Shown here: one piece after another, positions 47,842 through 58,200 of the stretch | Layout: each line of letters opens with the position of its first letter | How positions within the stretch are numbered: position 1 is the first letter of the stretch | NCBI GenBank assembly: GCA_027943335.1 | Contig: BSBK01007729.1 | Location: forward strand, 248,001 to 312,000 | Length of the DNA: 64,000 nt | Direction: 5' to 3' | DNA from: Chamaecyparis obtusa | Lineage: Eukaryota; Streptophyta; Pinopsida; Cupressales; Cupressaceae | Position numbers and translations under genes: made by a program | The notes under the pieces: generated by a model | Told to the model about the DNA's origin: nothing | The model's database searches: none | Seen by the model: the letters and a program-made list of their open reading frames with translations, nothing else

Positions 47842-47846
47842 TAGTC

Positions 47847-49891
47847 ATCAAATTCAAATCAATCAAATTATTTTACACAAAAGTCATGAATCAAATATTC
47901 TTGAGTAATTATAAAATCAATCATCAAACTGAATCTTTATATCAATCAATCATTTAACAAATTATCAATCAAATCTGGTTACTAAATCAAATATCACATC
48001 TGATCGAATGAAATTACATTGCTAGGGGCAGAACAACTTTAGAAGGAATCATATCGAATTGTTTGTCTTTAATCAATTAATTTTAATGAATGAGTAATCT
48101 CATATGGTTTCATATCAAATTTCTCAATCTCATTAAAGTACCAATATTTTCATCATCATCAAATCAATGAAGGCATATAAATTTAATCAAAATCCATATC
48201 AAATTGGTAGGGCCTACATAAGAGAATCAGAGGGTAATTTACTTCATCAAGACCCATACCAAGTTAATTATTTTGATCATGAGTATCCTTTTGGTGATAA
48301 TCAATTTCATTAGGACTCATATCAAAATGGTCATTCATTTTTATCAACATTAGTATTTTTGTGATGATAATCAATTTTATCAAGAATCATATCAAATTAG
48401 TTATTCGTTATCATCAATATCAATATTTGAAAGGTAATCTGTTCAATCAAATTCATATCAAATTGGTTATTTTGGTTTTGAGTCCTCATTGAAAATCCCA
48501 TCAAATATAGTTTTCAGATCAAACATCATTAGGTTGTGAATGGTTTCATCAAGATCCACAAAAAACTATTTGGTCAATTAGAATCATATCTGACATCAGG
48601 CATTAGATGTTTTAGATTAAGGTAAAAACAAGTTTTGAAGGGAACCCGAAACCATTTAACATCTAAGGAAAAGAAAAAGCCTTAAAAAAACCACCAGGAG
48701 GAGCAGCCTTGAAACCACAGGCATTAGATGTTCTTTGAATCAATGTGATACTTTCAGATTGATTCAAAGAGGGGAAACTAGATAGAATTTCTAGACGTGA
48801 AAATAGGTCAAAGAATTTTTGAGATGTTGTTCCTTTATTTGTACGCATAAATAAGATTTATGAAACTTGTTGTACAAATCATATTGAGTTTCATCTATAC
48901 TTGCAATCATATTAAACAATTATGCTTGTATTTAATCAATATACAATTATCATTTAAAGTACAAAAAAAATTATGAAGTCCATTCTATATGATATTCTAG
49001 ATAATTTAGATGAGTTCAATGTTCAGTGTACATAAATAGTAAATGCATTGATTATGGAAATTTGTATAATTGAGAATATTGATGTTTGATTGCTAGTTTT
49101 ATGGAAGAGATTTGAATATGAGACATACCAAACCAAGAAAAGAGATGAATTATAAAAAATGAATTGAAGGAGAGTGAATTTCCCTATCTTGAGCTTAGGA
49201 ACAAAATTCAAACTATGATTTGTCAACATATCCAACATTGTCATCGTCCACGATGACAAGCTAAATAATTTCATGATTCCAAATATTATTTTCCACATTA
49301 CATTCTTACCTAATCCATCTAATGGAAAGAATGTCCAATGTTTGATAACTTAGGAGAGTCTAAGAATAGGGCATCAAGATCAATGACATCATCTATAAGA
49401 AGAGAAGAGAATCAAGTATGAAATTATGAGGATGTCAATGTCCGATGCATAGGAGGTGTCTTCTTTGGAGGTCTAGGATCAACCGCACTCTATTGCAAAG
49501 ATATAAGATGTATCAGAATGTCAGCCCATGTCTGAAGATACCTTCCTATGCATCTCATTTCCCTAAGGCATTCAAATTATTACATAATATGTATCCCCTT
49601 AAGATATATTGAATCATCACATATTACATAAATATAGTGAAATTTTAATCTTTTAATGGTTCCATGAATAGTTATGTTTAATGTTGATGTTTAAAGGTTC
49701 TTTGAATGGCTAAAAAATTTCTATCTACAACATATCATTTCTGGAAAACAATATGATTTCAAATTTAAATTGGTATATTTAAAAAAGAAACTAGCATGTC
49801 ATATGCATGAAATAAAAACACATGGGATATTGTAAACATATTGGAAAATTTCATCTTGTATGATAGGTTGCATAAAATTGTAAAATTGATA
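47847..49891. other. Non-coding flank right of the LARD-like element
   Basis: The sequence directly continues 7660 before the LARD insertion. It is AT-rich and low in complexity, with a degenerate tandem array (48085-48490). A 61-codon minus-strand frame at 48663-48848 resembles nothing that I know, and I do not call it. Confidence 0.5.
48085..48490. repeat. Degenerate tandem repeat, about 65-70 bp period
   Basis: About six units share the core TCATATCAAATTGGTTATT, spaced 63-71 bases apart. The clearest units begin at about 48297 and 48367 (both ATAATCAATTT). Identity between units is modest. Confidence 0.6.
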
Positions 49892-50901
49892 AATGGGTAT
49901 GTGCAAGATCATGGTATGCCAAACAAGGCCCTTAAGTGGCAGTGAAAATTTAGAAAATCAGGTTTAGGCAAGTTGACATAAAAATTTGAACAAGTTATAA
50001 ATATTATATCCAAAATATGTAAGAAGAGAATTTGTAGAAAATTGAATTTAGTTTCTAAAATACTAGGCCTTTTTTGAAAAACAATTATTCTATATGTTGA
50101 AAATTTCAAATTTCAATGTAGTAGTACAAAAATTTCAGGAAAAAAATAAGCAGGTGTATGTCTGACCACCTTAAACACAATCAAATGATAAATTTTTTTT
50201 ACAAGATTGTAGATATAAGCACTAGACCTATGTTTGGATGTGTCGCATATTTTTTTGTATTTTTTTCCAAGTAAAAAATTAATTATGATTTTTCTTCTAC
50301 AACTTTCCTTGAATACAAAAACTCTCGCATCTGGCCAAGTTAACTTAGTCTAAACTTTATAAAATTGAATTTTTTTAATATTTTTATTATATTAGAAGAA
50401 TCATAAAATGTGACACATGTTTTGGATCTAAAAAACGTCATACAGTTTGAAAGTTATAGCTATTTTTCATTAAGTCTATCAATTAGGACTAGAAAGATAA
50501 CAAGTAGGTGTTTGTCTGACCACATTAAACAAAATCAAATGATAATATTTTTTTATAAGATTTTAGATAAGAGTAATAGACTCATGTCTAGATGTGATGT
50601 TTTTATTTTTTTATTTTTTCCAAATAAATAATTAATTATGATTTTTTTGCTACAAATTTTCCTGAATATAAAAACTCTCATGTCTGACCACCTTAACTTA
50701 ATCTAAACTTCATCAAATTGAAATAATTGTTTATTATTATTGTATTAGGTGAAGAATAGAATGTGATGTATATTTTAGATTTTAAAAATTTTACATTGTT
50801 TGAAAGTTATAGTTGTTTTTTGAAGAGTCTATCAATCAGGACTTCTTTTTCACATTGCCACTTTTAGGCATACCATGATCCTACGCATACCCAATTTATG
50901 A
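49892..50901. mobile_element. TIR element copy 3, inverted relative to copy 2
   Basis: Terminal repeats: GGGTATGTGCAAGATCATGG at 49895 and the complement of GGGTATGCGTAGGATCATGG ending at 50892. It is the same family as copy 2, in the other orientation, with the same tandem pair inside. AAAATTGATA occurs at 49882-49891 and 50902-50911 and may be a 10-bp TSD, but the spacing to the terminal repeats is unequal (3 and 9 bases). Confidence 0.78.
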
Positions 50902-50911
50902 AAAATTGATA

Positions 50912-53800
50912 GACATATCAAGGTTCATGTTGCATGAGAAAATGACATACTTTATTATTGCATCTAGTAATATTATAACATTACAATAAGACTATATAAT
51001 TATTTTTAATTAAGTTCAAATTATCTATATGTTTTTATGTTTAAATTATTTGCTAGTTATCTAATGTAGTATTGATGTCATCTATAGTGTACATGGTGAA
51101 CCCTGAAAGAATGTTTAACGTAGGAGATCCAACAAAGAGCATGTACTTGTGTGTGTGAGTTATTGACCTATAAGCCTACAACACAACAATAGAACATTAT
51201 ATCAATTGTTAGAATAATCAATCAAACAAAGAAAAGAACATCTTGAAGGCCTCAAATGAGCACGTCAAGCTGCTCATAGAAAAAATGGAAGAAAAGTCAG
51301 ATGGTAAAGAAGTGAAAATAATTAAAAAGGAAAAAAAAGAGAATCCCAATGAAGGTCCATAAAATAGAACAAGGGTTAGGTCCAAGAAGAACAAGGGCAA
51401 AGAAGACTCCAAAGATATTTAGAAGATCAAGGAGGTGACAGAGAAGATGGAGCTTCTCAAGACCAATGCAACCATAATGCTCAGGAACCTATCTTGAACT
51501 TTCTTCCTAGTGATTTTTTACTGTCTCTATTTTTCCATGTTTTGACTGTTCTATCTCTGTGGTGAATTTTATCTTGGCCTGCCTATGGCCTGTTTCATCT
51601 TTTTGTTTCTAGTATCTTAAGACTTGAACTTTTTTATGCTTTATTTTAAGATGCATTAGGTTTTAGGAACCATATAAAACCTATTTTACATAATAAAAAA
51701 TAATTGAAATCATCCTATTTATCTCTAACTAACACACATATGAAAAGGATTTAAAATTTTCTCTTAGATTATAATCCCAAATAGTGACAATGCATGTTAG
51801 AATGAGAGATTTAAGAAAATATGAAATTAAACAACTAAATTCATTCAAATTATGCATGAAAGCCATTGATTCAACAATTCATTACTATTATCCAAATTTA
51901 AGTGTTATCTTATTAGCTATGAAATCAAAATGAGCATATGAAAGCATGAATTCAATTATGTATTAGGAAAAATCAAAGAGTCAGGAGACATTGAAGATTT
52001 AAAAATTCCCCTTTTGTAGAACTTTGAGAATTTGAATGGTCAAGATGCATCCAAAAGGAGTGGTTGAGATGTCTCTAAGCTTGATCCATGTGAGTGATCC
52101 ATGTGATTACCTCTCATTGGCTTGAGTGTCTTTAATGTCTTGTTTAAGGTGACATGCCATTTTGAGATGGATTTATTCATTTCTTTTAATTAATCACTCT
52201 AGTCATGAATTTAATGGGTTTGATTTAATTAAGTAGGCTAAGAGTAATCAAAGTGATTTTTTTTTATTATTTGATGATAAATGCTTGAATTATGAGATTT
52301 TATGATTTTATTAAATTACATGAATTATGTTAATAATCAGGGACCAAATTAACTTGATTAGGGTTTTATCCCAAATTAGGGAATATAGGGCCTTGGGTTC
52401 TATTAGCCCAATTTTAGGTGATTACATTTTCCCCTCTTTGAATTTCTTTGTGAACAACACAAGGATTCAAAGAAAATCTGATTTAAGACATGATTAAGGG
52501 AGAGTGATAGATTCAACGATATTTAGAGAGCAGTGAGAAATACATGAAACTCAAGTTATTTAGAGAGAAGTGAGGACCACTTTGATTTTGAGGAGATTTA
52601 TAGAGCAATGAGAACTACTCTAAAAGATTTAGAGAGGAATAAAGAGAACTACTCTAAATTCGAGAACATTGAACTTGATCGAATGAAATTATAATTGATT
52701 TGAAAGTCATCAATTATGAACCTAATTGAACATGAATTTACCATACTAATTCCGAGCTTGATTGAACAAAAACAAATAAGAGATTTGAAAATGAATTCCT
52801 GTTAAATTTAATTTGTAGTAATTGAACATGCTAACAAATAACCAATTTGATTTGAGGCAATGAAATTGATCAATGTCATAAATATTTAACATCATCAACT
52901 TGATTGAAGAAAACTTTCATGCCCCTAGCATTCAAGAATTTGATTTGAAGAATTGAATTTTAGTATGATTATGCCCCCTCGGGACTGAAATTGAAATAAA
53001 TTCAAATAAAACAAATGTTTTCATGCATTTAGAAAGAATTAGAGTGATTGAAATGAATCTAGATCAAGAGTAGATTCTTTAGGAAGTGTTAATAAGCAAT
53101 TAGGATCGATTTTAGTGTTAAGAGAACACCATTTGACCAAATTTGACCAAGAAAATGAGAAATTTGACTAAGTTTGACTAATGTTTAAGCAATATCTTGT
53201 GTTGAAAATTCAATACATTAGTGAGAAAATCACCTTTTGTAGCTTATGGCAAGCTTTCTGTGCATTAATTATGCTTTGTGTAGCTTTTGTTAAGTGTATT
53301 TGACTAAACTTTGACTTTATGTTGACCATTGATCTGAGTAATAACCATGAGTGAACTAATTTTCCATGTTTGGGGTATCCTTTCTATTCATTTTACCCTT
53401 GTTTGATTGTAATTTGACCATAGTTGACTTCTGCATTTTAACCATTGACTTTTCTCTGTAACTCCATTTTTATGGCATTTAACTGATATAGATCATCTGT
53501 TTCGATTTCAATCTTGATATGAAGCTTCAATGATATTTTACCATTAATTTTCCATAGGTCACTAGGGTCCCTGGGAGGCTTAAATAGGTCAAAAAAGTTG
53601 ATTTTACTATTCATTTTCACTTTTACTATAATTAATGCATTGAGCTCTGAGGCGAAATGGTGTACCCAACAAAGAAGCACTGATTTGAGCTATCTAGGTG
53701 GCATGACTTATCACCACATTATGCAGCACCTATGAGTACCCTATAACAATCCCATTTTTGAAAATTTAAATTTCATGCATTTGTAAGCTTTATAGGGCTA
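50912..53800. other. AT-rich interval before second PMD pseudogene
   Basis: No gene that I can identify. It contains a lysine-rich coding relic (51214-51496), four phrases like TTTAGAGAG..AGTGAGAA at about 52520-52650, and a TTGAC cluster (53133-53445). Parts such as 52140-52440 read like decayed LTR sequence but cannot be assigned. Confidence 0.45.
51205..51496 (+). pseudogene. Lysine/glutamate-rich coding relic, unknown
   Basis: One frame runs about 95 codons with only two stops (TAA, TAG): NEHVKLLIEKMEEKSDGKEV, then KIKEVTEKMELLKTNATIML, ending at TGA. It looks like a coiled coil. I do not recognise it; a retroelement ORF remnant is possible. Confidence 0.35.
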
Positions 53801-53809
53801 GTTTAACAT

Positions 53810-54110
53810 AGGATCGCATCCCGTATGTGAGATCGCACACAGTAAATCCCATGTCGCATGTGGTTTTAAAAAAAAATTAGGATCATATCCTGTATTTCCT
53901 AGATCGCACCCTATCGGGTTGCATCTAGTCTTTTTTATGCACGTTCATAGGTTTTTCTTCAACTTTTTGTATTTGGTCAAAATAGGGTTGCATCCAGATT
54001 CTAGATTGCTTCCCAGATTTCCTATGTCATATCTATGATTTCCTAGCTCATATCTCATTAGGGCATCACATCCTTGGTTTCTTGGATTGCATCTAGGAAA
54101 AGAGGATCAC
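53810..54110. repeat. Degenerate short repeats of GATCGCATCC type
   Basis: Variants of GATCGCAT/GATTGCATC recur about ten times at irregular spacing of 15-40 bases, several followed by TTTCCTAG. They lie directly upstream of the PMD pseudogene. Confidence 0.5.
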
Positions 54111-54249
54111 ATTTGTTTTTCTTGAATTTTGAGCCAATTTCACTTATCTGTTTGAACTTTTAAAGAAATTTCTCATCAATTTCCTCTGTCTAATGTTGAC
54201 ATAGTGCCCCTATTTTCTATTTTGTAGATCCATTTCAATGTCATTTACT

Positions 54250-54619
54250 TTAGATTTTCTCGACTGACCCAGGTCTTGGATTTGCATGAGCAACTTTCTC
54301 CTACTGATAGACATGTGATTGCTCACTATGGCCTCTAGAGCTTGGTCAATTTACCTGACATTCGGGTAAATCATGGGTTGTTGGCAGAGCTTGCTGAGCA
54401 TTGGTACTCTGAGCACAACACTTTTCATTTGCCAATCAAAGAGATGACAGTCACATCTGAGGATGTCTAGTGTATTCTTCATGTGCCTATGATGGGGTCT
54501 CAAGTAGAGTATGAGGGGAGCACTTCAGTGGCGATGACAGATGCATAGATACTTTTTCAAGATGATACTATCACCATGAATTATATCTATTAGTACCATA
54601 GAGTGGCCAACTATGATTT
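54250..54619 (+). pseudogene. Plant mobile domain pseudogene, cut by chromovirus insertion
   Basis: The frame reads LSPTDRHVIAHYGL, then LPDIRVNHGLLAELAEHWYS, HNTFHLPIKEMTVTSEDV and CILHVPMMGSQVEYEG: the N-terminal half of a PMD (compare NRRLLTTLAEGWHLEKNTFH in the minus-strand copy at 6420). Stops are TAG. The frame ends where the LTR begins at 54620, so the rest of the domain is displaced beyond the window or lost. PMD proteins occur as cellular silencing factors and as transposon passengers; which this was cannot be told here. Confidence 0.72.
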
Positions 54620-55416
54620 TGATGCAGGAGCATCCTGGGTGTAAAAGCAATCTTGCATCACCCAAAAATATTTCTATTTTCTTTTCAATAAGGGCTATCT
54701 TGTGTAGAGCTACTATTTATGGGAACTTACTATTTTTAGTAAGTTGGTCATAAGATCTCAGAATGTTTTGATTTCACAGGTGGAGGTTCATCTTAGTCAT
54801 ACTAGCCTACCAATTGAGTTTCATTACCACATCATCTATATTGGTGAACTTATTGAGGTTTCTGGGTACGAAATCTTTCAGGTCAATTTTGAAGGCCTTA
54901 GATGCTCCAGATCGCGGTCAAACCCCGACTGACTGGAGCTTGTGTGAGTCAAGCACTGTAGATCTTGATATGGCATTTTCGAAAAGTGGTTATAATAGAA
55001 AATTGGAGCTATGGTTAAAAAGTTATGGCCTCCCGAAATTGGGCTACCTAAAAGCATATTTTGTATTTTTTCTTAGCTGACCCTATGTAAAAAGAAAAGA
55101 AAAGAAAATAATTCTTAGGATCGTCAGCCTTTAGGGCTAATTTTCTAGAACCTTCTCGTGCGGTGGAAATTGTCTATATAAAGAAGGTCCATAGTGTTGT
55201 CTAGGGCAGTTCTGGGTAGTAGATTTGAGTTTTGATTCGAGACTTTGGCCTATAGAATATTGTAAAGGAAAACACCCATGTGGCTTTGTATGTAAGAGTT
55301 TTTGAAATTCCACATTTGTGGAGATAATAAGAAGCCCATTTTCTATTCTTGCAAATCATTATTGTTTCTCTATTTTTGTTATGTGTTTGTGGTATTAAGG
55401 GGAGCACCCTTCATCA
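54620..55416 (+). repeat. Chromovirus LTR 1
   Basis: TGATGCAGGAGCATCC to CCCTTCATCA, 797 bp. It matches 59754-60550 closely and the solo LTR 1538-2400 more distantly. Confidence 0.92.
55143..55182 (+). promoter_or_regulatory. LTR promoter: heat-shock element and TATA box
   Basis: TTCtaGAAccTTC at 55143-55155 is a perfect three-unit element. TATATAAA follows at 55175-55182. In LTR 2 the first unit is TTT (60277-60289) and TATATAAA is at 60309-60316. Confidence 0.55.
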
Positions 55417-55418
55417 AG

Positions 55419-55430
55419 TGGTATCAGAGC
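55419..55430 (+). other. Primer-binding site, chromovirus unit 1
   Basis: TGGTATCAGAGC, exact iMet type, two bases after the LTR. Confidence 0.92.
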
Positions 55431-55517
55431 AGGAGTTCCTGAGTGTGTAAACAGATCATCGACTATGAGGCAGTTTGCACCAGGACAGTGGTTAGGGTTT
55501 CAATGCGCATTGTGAAA

Positions 55518-56600
55518 ATGCTTGCACGAAGAGAACGTGGTGGAAGAGCTGGTCTTGTGACACCTAAGGTTAGAGAGCTCCAGAGACAAATACAAGCATT
55601 GCAAAAGTAGATTCATAGAGGAATGAATCTTAATGTAAGAGAAGAAAGTGATGCTAAAGCGAAAGAAAATTTTGATTAGGAAGGAGAAGGTGAACTTCTG
55701 AACCCAGAAGAAGAAATGCTTTTTTGAGCCCTTTCCAAGAGCGGGAGGAGACTAAAATCTAGGTTCCTACATTTTTAGGGAATCTTAACTAGAAGAATTG
55801 ATGGACTAGATTAATGAATGTGAAAAATATTTTGAGTATGAGGATGTTGAGGATCCTAATAGGGTGAAATTTGCCAAGGCAAGACTGAAAGGTCACACAA
55901 AGATCTGGTGGCAAGAGGTTTAGTTGAAGAGAAATAGAAGAGGGAAAGATAAAATCACAAGATAGGATCGAATGGTGGACAAATTGAAGAGACAATTCAT
56001 TCCCATTGATTATGAGCTTGAACTATTGAAGAAAATGCAAATTTTGAAGCAAGTAGGAAGATCTGTTCAGGAGTATACAGAGGAGTTCTATTGAATCCTC
56101 ATCAGAACATGCCATGCAGAAGCTGATAAGGAGAAAGTTTCCCGTTACCTTAATGGGTTAAGGCCGATCATATAGGAAGAGTTAAGTCTGGTTCAAATGA
56201 ACAGTATTCAAGAGACATATTAGTTTTCCCTAAAAGTAGAAGAAAACTTTAACAAGAAATTTGAGAGAAAACAAAGTAGAAGAGGTCGTGGTGGAAGATC
56301 TAGTGGATGGTCATATGGAGGTTGAAATGAAGATCCGAAAAAGAAGGATGAAGCCAGTAGTAGTCAGAACCAAAGGGGAAACAATTCCAATCATTTCTAG
56401 GATCAAAGTAATAGAGATCAGAGATGAAGAGGAAGAGGACAAGGATCTGGAAGAGGAGGTTCTCGTAGAACATATTTTTACTGTGGAGAAGAAGGTCATA
56501 GGGCATTTGAATGTCGTCAGCATCAGGGAAGGATAGATAGGAGAAATGAAGGCCAGACCAGAGTTGCACATGTAGATGGAGATGCGAGATCCTGACATTC
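55518..56600 (+). pseudogene. Chromovirus gag, unit 1
   Basis: The start is the ATG at 55518, at the place of MPPQREQGRR in unit 2. The gag core at about 55790-56130 matches unit 2 (KFAKARLKG..KIWWQEV). The zinc knuckle near 56480-56520 keeps CGEEGHRAFEC, but its first Cys is lost. Several stops (for example TAG at 55921 where unit 2 has CAG) and frameshifts inactivate it. A Glu-rich frame at 56261 is partly out of phase with gag. Confidence 0.82.
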
Positions 56601-56622
56601 TGAAGATGCTGAAAGAGGGGAA

Positions 56623-58200
56623 ATGCTGATTAAAACAAGAGTTCTCTTGAGTAGTGAAAATGAACCTGAACAAAGGAGGAGCCTATTTCGCACCAGGTGC
56701 AAGTGTGAGGGTAAGTGTTGTGATGTGATTATTGATAGTGGTAGCACTAATAATCTAGTGTCAGAAGAGATGGTGACAAAATTGAAGCTCAAGAGGCAAA
56801 AACATCCACATCCATATCAGATTGCTTGGGTATAGAATGACCACAAGGTCATGGTCAGTGAATAGTGTATAGTGAAGTTCAAGATTGGTGGGTACCAAGA
56901 TGAGGTGATATGTGATATCATCCCTACGGATACATGTCATATGTTATTGGGTAGACTTTGGTAGTTTGATAGATGTGTTGTACATGATGGTCATGCAACT
57001 ACCTATTCCCTGACAAAGGATGGAGTGTGGCATAAGCTAAAGTCATTGAAAGAAATAGAAGAAAAGGTATGTGGTAACGCAAGAATAAATTTTGTTGATG
57101 GAAGAAAGTTCCTAGATGGTATGAGGCATGAACATATGTGCTTTCCTTTAATTCCAAAAGTTGGTAGAGAAAAAGTAGAAGATGTACTTGTAGAATTTGC
57201 AGGTTTGCTAAATGAGTTTTAGGACATTGTGTCTGATAATGTGCCTGATGGATTACCACTAGTGAGGAAGATCAGTCATCAGATGGATTTGATCCCAGGA
57301 GCTAGTTTGCCTAATAAGGTGGCACATAGAATGACACCTGTAGAAAGTGAAGAGTTGAATAGGTAAGTGAATGAATTATTGTAGAAAGGGTTGATTTAGG
57401 AGAGTCTGAGTCCTTGTGCTATATCTATTGTACTACCACCAAAGAAAAAATGGTGAATGGAGGATGTGTACAGATTCTAGAGCTATAAAAAAGATCACAA
57501 TCAAGTATAGGTTTTGATTACCATAGATGGATGATATTATGGACTGTTTGAGTAGAGCTGTGTATTTCTCCAAGATAGATCTAAAGAGTGGATATCATCA
57601 TATTCAAATTAGAGAAGGAGATGAGTGGAAGACTTCCTTCAAGACAAGAGAAGGACTCTATGAATGGTTAGTCATGCCTTTTGGGCTAACCAATGCACCG
57701 AGCACTTTCATGCGGCTCATAAACAAGGTTTTGAAAGAATTTCTGGGTAAGTTTGTCATTGTTTACCTAGATGATATTTTGATCTTTAGTAAGAAATTGG
57801 AGGATCATATGATGCATATTCATATGGTATTTGAGAAGCTGAGGGAAGAGAAATTGTTTATTAATTTGAAGAAGTGCAGTTTTATGAAGAAAGAGTTAGT
57901 GTATTTGGGATTTGTAGTTTTAGTGGAAGGTCTAAAAATAGACCCAGAGAAGGTACAGGCTATCCTTGAATGGGATACTCCAAGGAATGCTACTGAGGTA
58001 AGATGTTTTCATGGTCTAGCTAGCTGGGGTAGAAAAAAGTTTTCAATTGTTGAAACAGAAAGTTATAGAACAACCTGTTTTAGCACTTATAGATTTTAAT
58101 AAGGTGTTTCAAGTAAATTGTGATGCTAGTGGTACTGCAATAGGAGCTATTATGAGCCAAGAAGAGTTATACATTTGTTTTGAAACATAGGAGTGGAATG
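56623..58200 (+). pseudogene. Chromovirus protease, RT and truncated RNase H, unit 1
   Basis: The protease (56623-57000) has DVIIDSGSTNNLVSEEM with an intact DSG, ending in the MLLGR-type region at about 56940. RT (about 57390-58015) shows [35 protein letters not shown] and [18 protein letters not shown], with YLDD intact. At 58023 about 75 bases present in unit 2 are deleted. The RNase H start (CDASGTAIGAIMSQEE) then jumps directly to its end (RSGMSNKVTDALSRR in pieces), so the body of RNase H is missing. Confidence 0.88.

Noticed and set aside
48085..48490. CRISPR-like array
   Set aside because: The units are degenerate and contiguous, not identical repeats with unique spacers, and the DNA is plant nuclear.
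48663..48848. 61-codon minus-strand frame in the flank of the LARD-like element
   Set aside because: No family resemblance, no repeat copy in the window and no supporting context. It is a chance-length frame.
51192..51222. Possible copia primer site and LTR edge (ATCAATTGTTAGAATAAT)
   Set aside because: It resembles the junction at 39903, but the following sequence does not match the LTR and no paired end is present.
47842..54249. A homologous promoter unit shared by the two PMD pseudogenes
   Set aside because: Short matches such as GCCCCTAGCA (52921 and reversed at 48021) and GATCGAATGAAATTA (48003 and about 52679) are in conflicting orientations, so homology is not shown.
56261..56536. 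Glu/Lys-rich plus-strand frame of 91 codons
   Set aside because: It overlaps the decayed chromovirus gag tail in a shifted phase; the gag reading explains the sequence better.
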